A stretch of DNA of 38,368 nucleotides from Bacteroidia bacterium. GTDB lineage: Bacteria; Bacteroidota; Bacteroidia; Bacteroidales; Marinilabiliaceae. Shown piece after piece: positions 1 through 8,773 of this stretch. The DNA lies in contig JAUNDI010000022.1 in the NCBI GenBank assembly GCA_030526155.1, positions 1 through 38,368 of the forward strand, in the 5' to 3' direction. The notes under the pieces were generated by a model. It was not told where the DNA came from. It worked only from the letters and a program-made list of their open reading frames with translations, and made no database searches. A program made the position numbers and the translations under genes. Numbering within the stretch: the stretch's first letter is position 1; every line of letters starts with the position of its first letter.

Positions 1-114
1 TGGCATTGCGGACTATATTGTCGTGCCATTTAAAGTTTAGCGGACACCAATAATTCTTAATCCTACCTAAGAAAATATAACTCAAATATTCTCTCGTTTC
101 GTATGGTCTTGTAT

Positions 115-152
115 GGGTGCTCTATGGGTGCTCCCCGAGTGTAGCCCGAGTG
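115..152 (+). repeat. Dispersed 38-bp intergenic repeat, copy A
   Basis: The element is built from GGGTGCTC twice followed by CCCGAGTG twice, with 2-3 base spacers. A second copy lies in reverse orientation at 8774-8811 and matches at 35 of 38 positions; the differences fall at element positions 10, 11 and 28. Both copies are intergenic. Function unknown. Confidence 0.8.
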
Positions 153-222
153 TACAATGGTGTTCCGTTTTTATGGTTATTATTAAGGTTTTGAGTCCTA
201 GGTCGTATGTTACGTATTTTAT

Positions 223-267
223 CAAAAAAACAAAGCGCCGCCGAGAAAAACTCGCTTGCGACGCTTT
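223..267 (-). terminator. Terminator of the glnS to alpha-galactosidase operon
   Basis: On the minus strand an imperfect GC-rich hairpin pairs 262-267 with 232-237 (AAAGCG/CGCTTT), continues with a CGC/GCG pairing, and closes with CGAG/CTCG around a short A/T loop. It is followed by a run of seven T (minus strand, 230 to 224). It lies about 100 bases past the alpha-galactosidase stop codon. Confidence 0.8.
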
Positions 268-367
268 ATTAGGATATAAAGGTAAATGCACTATGTGCTA
301 CGCCTTTATTTATCAAAAGTTGCAGTGTATCCTCACTTTAACTTTAGAAATATATCAGATTAATGTA

Positions 368-2593
368 TTACTCAAGTAATAAGACTCTACTAGCCCATGA
401 AGACTGTAATTGCCAATCTACATTATGTGTATATGGAAGTTCAAGTCCTACCTCCATTAGATACTTACCTGTAAAACTCTTACCTTCGAATGGAAGGGCA
501 TCTTTATCTATTCTGTTCAACTCTGTTACCTTATACACCTTATTTGGGTCAAGGCCTGCCATAAGTACTCTAGGTAGATGTTGATTCATGAATGTTTCAG
601 TCTTCCACCAGTAGAATACAGCCTTTGATTTATCTGATGCGACATACATCAAAGATGCAGCTCCCTTCTTGTCGTATGGCGATAGGAGTCGATAGATATC
701 TCCTTGTTGTACTATTGGACGTATCTCCTTATACTGAGATATCGCTTTTCTACAGAAGGCCTTTTCGTCGTCTGTCATATTCTTAGGTTGAATCTCCATG
801 CCAAGTCTACCGCTCATAGCTACGTCTGTGCGGTATTTAAGAGATACTACTCTATGTGTATTGTGGTTAGGAGATGCCGAAATATGTGACGCCATAGCTA
901 CAGCAGGGAAGAACATCGAGGTGCCCCACTGCATGTACACTCTTTGGAGAGCATCAGTATCGTCTGATACCCAAAACTCGTCGAAGTAAGGCATAATACC
1001 ATAGTTAGCACGACCGCCACCACTAGCGCATGCCTGAATTGTAAGGTCAGGGTATTTAGCGCGTATCCTTTCCATTATCTTGGTGAATCCTCTATGGTAC
1101 TCTATATATAGATGGCTCTGTTTGTCCATTGGTAGGTACTGCGAACCATAATTCATGATACTCATGTTGGCATCCCATTTGATATAGTCAATCTCTGGGT
1201 ATTTAGTCATGAGGTCATCTACCAATTTGTATATGAAGTCTTGCACTTTAGGATTAGATAGGTCAAGTACAACTTGTGTGCCGCCACGACCAAGTACTAA
1301 GTCTCTCTGAGGTGCCTTTATTACCCAATCAGGATGAGCCTCATATAATTCAGATACGGTATTAGCCATCTCCGGCTCTAGCCAAATGCCAAATTTAATG
1401 CCATGCTTCTTAGCATCAGCAAGAAGACCTTCAATACCTCTTGGTAACTTATTTTTATCTACTACCCAATCACCCAATGATGAGCAGTCGTCTTTTCGTG
1501 GATACTTATCGCCAAACCATCCGTCGTCCATTACAAAGAGTTCGCCACCCATAGAGGCTATGTCTCCCATCATTTGGTCCATGCCCTCTTGGTTGATATC
1601 AAAATATACGCCCTCCCAAGAGTTTAGAAGAACTTTACGAAGTTGTTTGCCGTGAGCTATTTTGTACTCTCTAGCCCAAGTGTGGAAGTTTCTACTAACG
1701 CCACTTTTACCCTCTGTCGAATATGAATAGGCAACTGAAGGTGTAACAAATAATTCATTAGGTGCAAGTGTGTAGTGAGAATAATCCTCGTTCATACCAA
1801 TAAAGAACTTGTGGTATTCTGTATCTCCTGTTTCTACGCGTATCTTGTAGTTGCCTCCATAACATAGAGCGGCACCTATTACTCGTCCATAAAGTTCTTG
1901 TGGCTTACCATCAAGAGAGAACATTACTTCGCTATGGGCGGTATGTGAGTTGCGTACACCATCTCTGTTTGAGACTACCTTAATACCTGGTTGGAGTTGC
2001 TCTTCTACCATATTTGCCTCGTTAGCCCATGAGCCAGTAAAAGAGGTGAACCATACCTCTCCTCTACGAATAGGCATATAAGACGATGCAAATTGAGTAA
2101 GCTCTATAGGCTTTTTCTCTTTATGTTTAATCTCTGTCCAAGTCTCTATAATGTCGACATTGTTGTATGCCTTATAGCAGACATCTACGAAAAAAGGGTA
2201 TACCTTATCTTTGAGGGAAATTCTTGTAGTCTTGAAATTGTCTGAATCTTCGCTAGTCGTTTTGTCGACTACCAAATCAAGAGTTAAGTTGCCATCTACA
2301 TGTTTACAAGCGAGAGCAACATCGCTTGTAGCTTCAAGCCCGAAAGCAGGATAGGCATTCATAAGCCCCTGGCTCTCGAAACGCTCTATTTTAGCATCGC
2401 TAGCCTCTAAGATAGTTTTCTCATCAGATTCAGCTAGACGAGTGCCGTAATAGACGAATTGTAGAGGAGCGCCAGGTGTAGCCTTTACGATAAGCTCTGT
2501 ATTAGGCGTAGTAATAATTTGCGATTGAGCACTTGCCATACTTGGCATAAGAAGACTCAATCCAGTAACAATAATAGTGCGAAAATGTGCCAT
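368..2593 (-). CDS. Secreted GH36 alpha-galactosidase
   Basis: A 741-residue protein of glycoside hydrolase family 36, expected to release terminal alpha-1,6-linked galactose from melibiose, raffinose-type sugars or galactomannan. A Sec signal peptide spans residues 1-22 (hydrophobic core, ASA-Q cleavage), so it acts in the periplasm or at the cell surface. An N-terminal beta-sandwich occupies about 25-320 and the TIM barrel about 320-650. Visible family motifs are MDDGWFG (355-361), KWD with the nucleophile Asp474, and SDDTD (543-547) with the acid/base. Length is normal for the family. It is the last gene of the minus-strand operon, 39 bp after the Wzz-like gene. No SusC/SusD genes or other glycosidases are next to it, so it does not look like part of a polysaccharide utilisation locus. 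GH36 activity is near certain; the natural substrate is not known. Confidence 0.93.
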   Translation of the reverse strand: MAHFRTIIVTGLSLLMPSMASAQSQIITTPNTELIVKATPGAPLQFVYYGTRLAESDEKTILEASDAKIERFESQGLMNAYPAFGLEATSDVALACKHVDGNLTLDLVVDKTTSEDSDNFKTTRISLKDKVYPFFVDVCYKAYNNVDIIETWTEIKHKEKKPIELTQFASSYMPIRRGEVWFTSFTGSWANEANMVEEQLQPGIKVVSNRDGVRNSHTAHSEVMFSLDGKPQELYGRVIGAALCYGGNYKIRVETGDTEYHKFFIGMNEDYSHYTLAPNELFVTPSVAYSYSTEGKSGVSRNFHTWAREYKIAHGKQLRKVLLNSWEGVYFDINQEGMDQMMGDIASMGGELFVMDDGWFGDKYPRKDDCSSLGDWVVDKNKLPRGIEGLLADAKKHGIKFGIWLEPEMANTVSELYEAHPDWVIKAPQRDLVLGRGGTQVVLDLSNPKVQDFIYKLVDDLMTKYPEIDYIKWDANMSIMNYGSQYLPMDKQSHLYIEYHRGFTKIMERIRAKYPDLTIQACASGGGRANYGIMPYFDEFWVSDDTDALQRVYMQWGTSMFFPAVAMASHISASPNHNTHRVVSLKYRTDVAMSGRLGMEIQPKNMTDDEKAFCRKAISQYKEIRPIVQQGDIYRLLSPYDKKGAASLMYVASDKSKAVFYWWKTETFMNQHLPRVLMAGLDPNKVYKVTELNRIDKDALPFEGKSFTGKYLMEVGLELPYTHNVDWQLQSSWASRVLLLE

Positions 2594-2632
2594 AAAATAA
2601 ATATTAGTTATGTGAAAAAATAGAGGAGACTA

Positions 2633-3799
2633 TTAAGTGGTCTCCTCTTCTTTGATTTCGTATTGTGATTTGATTGCTGTATATTTCTTTACATCGAAAA
2701 CTTGATAATAGCCAATTTTTACGATGAACCAACCAACAGAGAATATCAAGCCAAGCATTATACCCGCAACAAGATGTAACATCATCTTGGGGGATGACTT
2801 CTCATGAGGCATTACGGCAGGCTGTAAGACGGAGAATACAGGTGTCTCCTCCATAACCTCTAGTTTAGCCTCCTCAAGTTGGTTTGCTAGTGTTTTTAGG
2901 ATGCTATAAGATATCTGATATTGGTCAGATAATTGTTGGTACTCGATATCGACTCGCTCGTCGATCATATTTCTATGCGAGTCTTTATATGAGAAGAATT
3001 GCTTACGTACCTGCTCATACTCCTCTTGGGTCTCTTTGTATCTCTCCTCTAAAAATCCAAGAGTTAATGCCGAACGTTTTGTTTTATACTCTGTAATTAT
3101 CTCTTGGAGGATATCCAAAGCTGTAGAAGCTAGCACGACAGCTTGCTCTGGTACCTCACAAGTAGCCGACACATTTATTGCGTCAATTTTTGCGTCCTCC
3201 TCTACGGATACGTATTTAGAGAGTATAGATATAGCTGCGCGTTCCTTTGGTGTGAGTACAATAAAAGAGGGCTCCTTTGAATTGTCATCGGATAGTATAG
3301 CATCTATATTAGTCTCAGGTTGTGAGTTAAGTAGGCTTTTAATGGTGCCAGGGAGACCAATAGTATATGCCTTTACATAGTCTATGAATGTCTTTTCCTT
3401 GTTGGTGACATATCTGAGGGTAGACATTATAGTGTCATTATCCTTCCACTTGAGGGGGATATCCATCAACTTCTTCATGAAAGGTGTTGATGAAGCTACG
3501 GCAGGATATAAGTCGGGCGTAATTACATTTGTAGAGGGACTCTTTACGTTGACTCCAGCCATAGATGCAAGCATACCCATGCTTCCTGAAATACCTGAAC
3601 TTTGGGCTACAGGAAGGATTGAGGCGGTACTAGTATACATCTTAGGCTTTGATATGTATACTACTAAGCTGAGTAATAATGTCGCAACTGTAGCGTATAT
3701 AATAGTCTTTCTTTGAGCCCAAACGTAACGTATCAGCCAAACAATGTCTATTTCCTCCTCGTCTTGAGGTGTATTTTGTATGTTATTCAAATCTGCCAT
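2633..3799 (-). CDS. Wzz/GNVR-type polysaccharide chain-length determinant
   Basis: A 388-residue inner-membrane polysaccharide co-polymerase that likely sets chain length and helps export of a surface polysaccharide. It has the family's architecture: a short cytoplasmic N-terminus, TM1 at about 32-50, a long periplasmic region with helical/coiled-coil stretches (about 240-330), a proline-containing stretch (SSPKMM, about 335-340) and TM2 at about 340-362. The cytoplasmic tail is short and has no BY-kinase domain, so any tyrosine kinase would be a separate protein. The gene lies only 6 bp after the SLBB export gene, its expected partner. No polymerase, flippase or glycosyltransferase genes are adjacent. 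Family assignment is firm; the polymer it acts on is unknown. Confidence 0.88.
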   Translation of the reverse strand: MADLNNIQNTPQDEEEIDIVWLIRYVWAQRKTIIYATVATLLLSLVVYISKPKMYTSTASILPVAQSSGISGSMGMLASMAGVNVKSPSTNVITPDLYPAVASSTPFMKKLMDIPLKWKDNDTIMSTLRYVTNKEKTFIDYVKAYTIGLPGTIKSLLNSQPETNIDAILSDDNSKEPSFIVLTPKERAAISILSKYVSVEEDAKIDAINVSATCEVPEQAVVLASTALDILQEIITEYKTKRSALTLGFLEERYKETQEEYEQVRKQFFSYKDSHRNMIDERVDIEYQQLSDQYQISYSILKTLANQLEEAKLEVMEETPVFSVLQPAVMPHEKSSPKMMLHLVAGIMLGLIFSVGWFIVKIGYYQVFDVKKYTAIKSQYEIKEEETT

Positions 3800-3805
3800 G
3801 ATGGA

Positions 3806-6232
3806 TTAATCTTTATCAAGAAGGTTTACAACAATAGCTATCATAGCAACTACAGAAGAAGACATTGATATTAGCGCAGGTGCTCCTATTCGCTCCTTCT
3901 TCACCTTCTCTGGCACTACTACTTGTGAGCCTGGTACTACCTTAGGGTAATTCTTAAACCATAAGAAACGCTTTGTAGCCTTGGCTTTTCCGTTAGGATA
4001 TATGACATATAGTTTGCTCTTGTATGCATTAGGAGCAAAGCCTCCTGCCAATTGTACATACTTCTTAGCATTTAAGCCATCGATATATGACAAAGATACT
4101 GAGTTTAATACATGTCCTGATACCGATACGGTCTCTTGCTTTTGAGGGATTACCAATTCGTCATTTGCTCTGACGTGGATATTCGAATATTTACCTGGAT
4201 TTGATAATATGTCGCTTAGTTCAATAGCGACAAGTTCGTAATGGTCTTCGGTATCTACTTCGGTGGTAACCTCATCATTATCGAGGCTTGAGACTCTATC
4301 TTTGAGTATATTCTTCATCTTGTCGTCTATTGCTACTCGTCTGTATAGACGTGCGCCCTCAATATCAGCCAAGGAGCTGAATCCGCCAGCGCGTTCAATC
4401 AAAGAGGTAATTGTCTCCTCTGTAGAAAGTATAGAATATGTTCCTGGAAAATTTACCATACCAGATACTTTGACAGCTCCACGTATACGAGAGTTAGGGT
4501 AAGCGTGAACAGAGATAACGTCGTATGGCATAAGGACGAATTCGTTATCCTTTGAACCAATAGATAGATCTTTTGTAATAGTTACAGTAGTAGATTTGCT
4601 ACTGATTGTTGGAGATGACTCAGACTCTTCGTCGCTCAAACGGCGACAAATATCTATTTTACTTGGACATGCTATTTCGGTTAGGCCACCTGCTAATACG
4701 ATGACATCGCCCAATGTGATATTTTCGCGATATTCTATAGTTTGAGGATTAAGGACTTCGCCTATAATGGTAATATTACGACGAGCGCGAAGTTCCTCTT
4801 TGGTCGTAATAAAGATATCGTCTTGGTCCTTCAGCTCTATATTGTATGAGCCATTGACAAGGTCTGCTACATTAAAATTAAGAGACTCTAATGACCTATC
4901 CTCCTTTAGGCGTGTTATGATACCACGACTTAGAAATACATTCTCTACTAGTCCACCTGCCATTTCGACCAACTCAGAGAGTTTAATACCCTCTTTGAAC
5001 TGATATTTGCCTGGCGCGAATACGGCGCCATTAATAGAGACCTGTCCGTTTAGTCTATTCTCGCTAATATCGTTGACAACTAGTTTGTCGCCATTTGACA
5101 TAGGGATAGCGTCGCCTGCCTTAATAGACATAAATTCTAGTCCCTTAGTTGTAATATGGGTATATTGGATATTTTCTGTGTATGCTTGAGGTGTAAATCC
5201 GCCAGCGAATGCTATGATATCGTCGGATGTTTCACCCTCCTTAGCCTCGAAGTAGCCGGTGCGTTTGAAAGCACCCTCTACGATGATTCGCTTTTGGTAA
5301 GTAGGGACCATCACGATATCGCCATCTCGTAGAGCTACATTTACAGAGGCGTTACCCTTTATTAGGAAGTCGTAAACATCTAGGTGAGCTACGACCTTAC
5401 CATCGCGAAGAAGTTGGACATCACGGAAAGAGCCATTGCTTGTAGGACCGCCACTCAAGTGCATGAGGTTGAAGAGAGAAGTTGTACCTAGGACGGTGTA
5501 TGTACCTGGTGCGAATACCTCGCCCATGACACTAACATTTATGGTACGGAGTTTACCCAGCTTAATAGAAGCAGATGTTTTGCCGCCTAAGTCGCTATAT
5601 ATAGTACGAAGCTTAGACATAATAATCTGACGAGCAGAAGCAAATGATTGTCCGCCTACATATATAGGGCCAATTAAAGGAATGTCAATATTACCTGTGC
5701 GTGCTACTACGGTTGTATATGACTGTTGAGACAAGCCGAATATGTCGATATTCACCTCATCGCCAGGGCCGAGAACGTATGTATCTGATACAGGAGCGTT
5801 GACATTAGGCTCGAAAGACAACTTTGAGTTATTGAACAACGAGTGTCCGAATACTAGTGCATCCTCCTTGGATATGGTATTATTTTCGACTGCTCTTTCA
5901 GAAGCCTCTTCAGGCTCTACGGTAACTACTTTGGTTTTGTTGTTAGTTTTATCTCCGTTTGGTTTAGCGTTTAAGATACGCTTTTCCATCTCAGCAATCT
6001 GAACTTCAGAAGCACCTCTTGCTCTAGCCAATTGTTTAGCTTGTTCGAGAGAGAGGTTTCTACTGTTCATCTCGGATATTACCTTATTAATTTGGGCATC
6101 TGACAACTCAGAGACGTTTACGTTTTTAGGATCCTGAGCTTGTGCATCAGAAGGCGCTACTATGGCTCCTAGGAAGAGAGCCATAGTAAGCGCTATAATA
6201 TTCAAAGTTCTTTTGCTTCTATTTAGTAGCAT
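3806..6232 (-). CDS. SLBB-domain outer-membrane polysaccharide export protein (Wza family)
   Basis: An 808-residue Wza-type capsule/exopolysaccharide exporter. The signal peptide is residues 1-32 (AQA-Q cleavage). A helical N-terminal stretch follows (40-95), then the Poly_export domain with the VLGPGDEVNIDIFG motif at 153-166. About six SLBB-type repeats follow, recognisable by recurring GxVxxPGxY and LAGG/AGG motifs near 237-262, 318-345, 400-427, 490-516, 590-617 and 708-735. A hydrophobic segment near the C-terminus (about 783-803) could be a membrane anchor. It is longer than enterobacterial Wza (about 380 residues) because of the extra SLBB repeats, a form common in Bacteroidota. It lies 28 bp after glnS and 6 bp before the Wzz-like gene. 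Together these two would form the periplasm-spanning export channel. Substrate unknown. Confidence 0.9.
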   Translation of the reverse strand: MLLNRSKRTLNIIALTMALFLGAIVAPSDAQAQDPKNVNVSELSDAQINKVISEMNSRNLSLEQAKQLARARGASEVQIAEMEKRILNAKPNGDKTNNKTKVVTVEPEEASERAVENNTISKEDALVFGHSLFNNSKLSFEPNVNAPVSDTYVLGPGDEVNIDIFGLSQQSYTTVVARTGNIDIPLIGPIYVGGQSFASARQIIMSKLRTIYSDLGGKTSASIKLGKLRTINVSVMGEVFAPGTYTVLGTTSLFNLMHLSGGPTSNGSFRDVQLLRDGKVVAHLDVYDFLIKGNASVNVALRDGDIVMVPTYQKRIIVEGAFKRTGYFEAKEGETSDDIIAFAGGFTPQAYTENIQYTHITTKGLEFMSIKAGDAIPMSNGDKLVVNDISENRLNGQVSINGAVFAPGKYQFKEGIKLSELVEMAGGLVENVFLSRGIITRLKEDRSLESLNFNVADLVNGSYNIELKDQDDIFITTKEELRARRNITIIGEVLNPQTIEYRENITLGDVIVLAGGLTEIACPSKIDICRRLSDEESESSPTISSKSTTVTITKDLSIGSKDNEFVLMPYDVISVHAYPNSRIRGAVKVSGMVNFPGTYSILSTEETITSLIERAGGFSSLADIEGARLYRRVAIDDKMKNILKDRVSSLDNDEVTTEVDTEDHYELVAIELSDILSNPGKYSNIHVRANDELVIPQKQETVSVSGHVLNSVSLSYIDGLNAKKYVQLAGGFAPNAYKSKLYVIYPNGKAKATKRFLWFKNYPKVVPGSQVVVPEKVKKERIGAPALISMSSSVVAMIAIVVNLLDKD

Positions 6233-6260
6233 GCTAATTACTGAAATGGTTTGTAGCTTC

Positions 6261-7982
6261 TTATTTATTTGCTGTTTTTGCCCAACTATCCTTGAGGCCT
6301 ACGGTCTTATTGAATACCATCTTCTCAGGGGTAGACTGAGGGTCGAGGTTGAAGTAACCAATGCGTTGGAACTGGAAGTGGTCGAGAGGTTTTGCCTCCT
6401 TAAGACTTGGTTCCATCTTAGCATTAGAGATTATTTGGAGGGAGTCAGGATTTAGGTACTCCTTGAAATCGTGTCCCTCTGCCTCGTGACCACCTGGCTC
6501 TGGGTCGTTAAAGAGACGATCGTAAACGCGTACCTCTGCGTCGAAGCAGTGGCGAGCAGATACCCAATGGAGGGTGCCCTTAACCTTACGATCTGCACCA
6601 GGCATACCGCTCTTAGTATCTGGGTCGTATGTCACGTGGATAGTTGTGATATTACCCTCTGCGTCTTTCTCGACAGCTTCGCACTTAACGATATATGCGC
6701 CCTTGAGACGTACCTCGCCACCAGGGAATAGGCGGAAATACTTCTTAGGAGGATTCTCCATGAAATCGTCTCTCTCGATGTAAAGCTCTTTGCAGAATGG
6801 TATTTCGCGAGAACCTTGAGTTTCGTCCTCAGGGTTATTAACGGTCTCCATCATTTCGACCTTATCTTCGGGATAGTTATCCACTATGACCTTAACTGGG
6901 TCGAGCACTGCGAATACGCGAGGAGCTATTTTGTTCAAATCCTCGCGAGCGCAAGACTCTAGGAGAGCGAAGTCGATAACATTCTCGCGTTTAGCGATAC
7001 CCACCTTTTCTGCGAAGTCGCGCACACTCTTAGGAGTATAACCGCGGCGACGAAGTCCGCATATAGTAGGCATACGAGGATCGTTCCAACCATCAACGAT
7101 ACCCTCCTTCACGAGTTGGAGGAGTTTACGCTTACTCATAACGGTATAGTTGAGGTTAAGGCGAGCGAATTCGATCTGACGGTTACGTCTTTCAGGAGCA
7201 GGCTGACCCTCTAGTATTTGATCGAGGAACCAATCGTATAGAGGACGGTGTACTTCGAACTCGAGAGTACAGATAGAGTGAGTAATGCCCTCGCAGAAGT
7301 CGCTCTGACCATGAGCGAAGTCGTAAAGAGGATATATACACCACTTATTACCTGTACGATGGTGGTCGCGATGTATGATACGATACATGTTAGGGTCGCG
7401 CATATGCATATTAGGCGAAGCCATATCGATTTTAGCACGAAGGACGCATTCGCCCTCTTGGTATTGACCAGAGCGCATCTTCTCGAATTCTGCGAGATTC
7501 TCCTCTACGGATGTGTTACGATATGGGCTTTCGGTACCAGGGGTAGTTGGGGTACCCTTTTGAGCGGCGATTTGTTCGGCTGTTTGGTGGTCTACATAAG
7601 CCTTACCCTTTTTGATGAGAAGGATAGCCCACTCGTAGAGCTGGTCGAAATAGTCGGATGCGTATTTAGGCTCACCCACCCAGTCGAAACCGAGCCAGTG
7701 GATATCCTCCATGATAGAGTCTACATACTCTACATCCTCCTTTACAGGGTTTGTATCATCGAAACGGAGATTACAACCGCCCTTATAGTCTTTAGCGATA
7801 CCAAAGTTGAGGCATAGAGACTTTGCGTGACCGATATGCAAGTATCCATTAGGCTCTGGTGGGAAGCGAGTTAATACGGCGCCGCCATTTTTACCAGCCT
7901 TAAGGTCTTGGTCGATCTCTTGGTATATGAAATTTTTTACTTCGGTTGGAATTTCCACCTTGTTTTCGTCTATAGTACTCAT
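6261..7982 (-). CDS. glnS: Glutaminyl-tRNA synthetase
   Basis: A 573-residue class I aminoacyl-tRNA synthetase that charges tRNA-Gln with glutamine in the cytosol. The N-terminus carries [15 protein letters not shown] (HIGH at 49-52), the KMSKS-like loop is MSKRK at 282-286, and the C-terminal half is the beta-barrel anticodon-binding region. The FPPEPNG context and the two-barrel C-terminus separate it from bacterial GluRS. Length is normal for GlnRS. Start ATG 7982 is used because the protein begins directly before the conserved region and a TACTTTTG promoter element lies 42 bases upstream. It is the first gene of the minus-strand operon leading into polysaccharide export and alpha-galactosidase genes, and it diverges from folB. 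Confidence 0.97.
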   Translation of the reverse strand: MSTIDENKVEIPTEVKNFIYQEIDQDLKAGKNGGAVLTRFPPEPNGYLHIGHAKSLCLNFGIAKDYKGGCNLRFDDTNPVKEDVEYVDSIMEDIHWLGFDWVGEPKYASDYFDQLYEWAILLIKKGKAYVDHQTAEQIAAQKGTPTTPGTESPYRNTSVEENLAEFEKMRSGQYQEGECVLRAKIDMASPNMHMRDPNMYRIIHRDHHRTGNKWCIYPLYDFAHGQSDFCEGITHSICTLEFEVHRPLYDWFLDQILEGQPAPERRNRQIEFARLNLNYTVMSKRKLLQLVKEGIVDGWNDPRMPTICGLRRRGYTPKSVRDFAEKVGIAKRENVIDFALLESCAREDLNKIAPRVFAVLDPVKVIVDNYPEDKVEMMETVNNPEDETQGSREIPFCKELYIERDDFMENPPKKYFRLFPGGEVRLKGAYIVKCEAVEKDAEGNITTIHVTYDPDTKSGMPGADRKVKGTLHWVSARHCFDAEVRVYDRLFNDPEPGGHEAEGHDFKEYLNPDSLQIISNAKMEPSLKEAKPLDHFQFQRIGYFNLDPQSTPEKMVFNKTVGLKDSWAKTANK

Positions 7983-8023
7983 TGTAAATGATACAATTAA
8001 GATTGATTATGTCATTAATGGGA

Positions 8024-8031
8024 CAAAAGTA
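8024..8031 (-). promoter_or_regulatory. Promoter -7 element for the glnS operon
   Basis: The minus strand reads TACTTTTG, an exact match to the Bacteroidota -7 consensus TAnnTTTG, 41 bases from the glnS ATG. No convincing -33 TTG at the usual spacing was seen. It sits 32 bases from the divergent folB -7 element. Confidence 0.65.
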
Positions 8032-8063
8032 ATGAAAATACGCTATAGTTGAGCCCTTTTATG

Positions 8064-8071
8064 TATTTTTG
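8064..8071 (+). promoter_or_regulatory. Promoter -7 element for folB (likely leaderless)
   Basis: TATTTTTG matches TAnnTTTG exactly and ends only 4 bases before the folB ATG at 8076. If transcription starts at the usual few bases past this element, the mRNA would begin at or next to the start codon. Confidence 0.6.
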
Positions 8072-8075
8072 CACT

Positions 8076-8435
8076 ATGATAGCTACGATAGAATTAGATA
8101 AGATAGAGCTTTGGGCGTACCATGGTTGCTACGAGCAAGAACAGGTAGTAGGTAACAGGTATGAGATAGATATCAAGTTGATGGTTGATATAGACAAAGC
8201 AGTAGAGACAGACAATGTTCAAGATGCGTTGAACTATGTAGAGGTCTATGAGATAGTAAAAGAGGAGATGGCGAAGACCCAGCACTTGGTAGAGTCTGTA
8301 GCTACGAACATAGGAAAGAGCATAAGAAATCGGTTTAGTGAAGAGCTTTTGAAAGGCATAAATATCAGGGTTGCAAAGATGGCTCCTCCGGTAGGAGGAA
8401 AGATGCGAGATGTGGCTATAAATCTCACATTTTAA
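8076..8435 (+). CDS. folB: Dihydroneopterin aldolase
   Basis: A 119-residue cytosolic enzyme of folate synthesis that converts 7,8-dihydroneopterin to 6-hydroxymethyl-7,8-dihydropterin and glycolaldehyde. Features are the N-terminal IELDKIELWAYHG stretch, Glu22, Tyr54 and Lys101 in the KMAPPVGG motif, matching the catalytic positions of E. coli FolB (Glu22, Tyr54, Lys100). ATG 8076 gives the normal family N-terminus and length. The frame stays open back to TTG 8049, but that extension would run through the promoter element and has no family counterpart. The gene diverges from glnS. folE, the first enzyme of the same pterin pathway, is about 11.7 kb away on the same strand. Confidence 0.95.
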   Translation: MIATIELDKIELWAYHGCYEQEQVVGNRYEIDIKLMVDIDKAVETDNVQDALNYVEVYEIVKEEMAKTQHLVESVATNIGKSIRNRFSEELLKGINIRVAKMAPPVGGKMRDVAINLTF

Positions 8436-8541
8436 CCATTATGTTACGTACAGAACAGGTTTTCAACAACATTTAACCATTATAGTAAATAAATAACCCA
8501 ATTTGAAAGTTTTTTCCCCTAACGGCATCAATTCTTTTATC

Positions 8542-8549
8542 TAACTTTG
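8542..8549 (+). promoter_or_regulatory. Promoter -7 element for the 54-residue smORF
   Basis: TAACTTTG matches TAnnTTTG exactly, 7 bases before ATG 8557. This implies a transcript with a leader of only a few bases, separate from folB. Confidence 0.55.
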
Positions 8550-8556
8550 TACCGTG

Positions 8557-8721
8557 ATGGGAAAGAGGTTTACCATATCTAATTTATTCAAATCCAAAGA
8601 GGATTTGTCGGACTCGGAGCAATTGAAAAAGAAGATATTTCTTTATTCGTTGGCGGAGGTCGGCCTTATTGCTCTTTTGTTTATCTTCTCGTTTTTTCTA
8701 TTTCGCGTTCTAGTGGGGTAG
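8557..8721 (+). CDS. Small single-pass membrane protein, 54 residues
   Basis: An open frame of 54 codons from ATG to TAG that starts with MGKRFTISNLF. It has a charged, Lys/Glu/Asp/Ser-rich N-terminal half (residues 1-28) and one strongly hydrophobic helix (about 29-52), giving a probable N-in membrane protein without a signal-cleavage site. Support for it being real: a consensus -7 element directly upstream, a clear topology pattern, and a terminator at 8887-8918 downstream. I do not recognise the family and assign no function. The last codons (8708-8722) resemble part of the repeat module at 15752-15766, so the C-terminus may have been altered by repeat sequence. A GTG at 8554 directly precedes the ATG and could be an alternative start. 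Confidence 0.6.
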   Translation: MGKRFTISNLFKSKEDLSDSEQLKKKIFLYSLAEVGLIALLFIFSFFLFRVLVG

Positions 8722-8773
8722 AGTGTAGACCTCTTGATTATAATATTTCTATACCTTTTTTATATGTGCTGAT

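Larger units (their letters stand above)
1..367. other. Left-edge non-coding region
   Basis: No complete gene is visible here. Plus-strand frames open at the left edge stop at base 40 (12 residues ending PFKV) and at base 53 (16 residues ending KFSGHQ), so the 3' end of a plus-strand gene could be cut by the edge, but too little remains to identify it. The region also holds one copy of a dispersed 38-bp repeat at 115-152 and a terminator for the minus-strand operon at 223-267. I see nothing further in 273-367. Confidence 0.6.

Noticed and set aside
7248-7817. A 189-codon plus-strand open frame antisense to glnS
   Set aside because: It lies wholly within the clear glnS coding sequence, has no promoter or domain signal, and is explained by reverse-frame codon bias.
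8049-8075. Extension of FolB by nine residues from TTG 8049
   Set aside because: The extension overlaps the -7 promoter element and has no counterpart in the family; ATG 8076 places the catalytic residues at standard positions.
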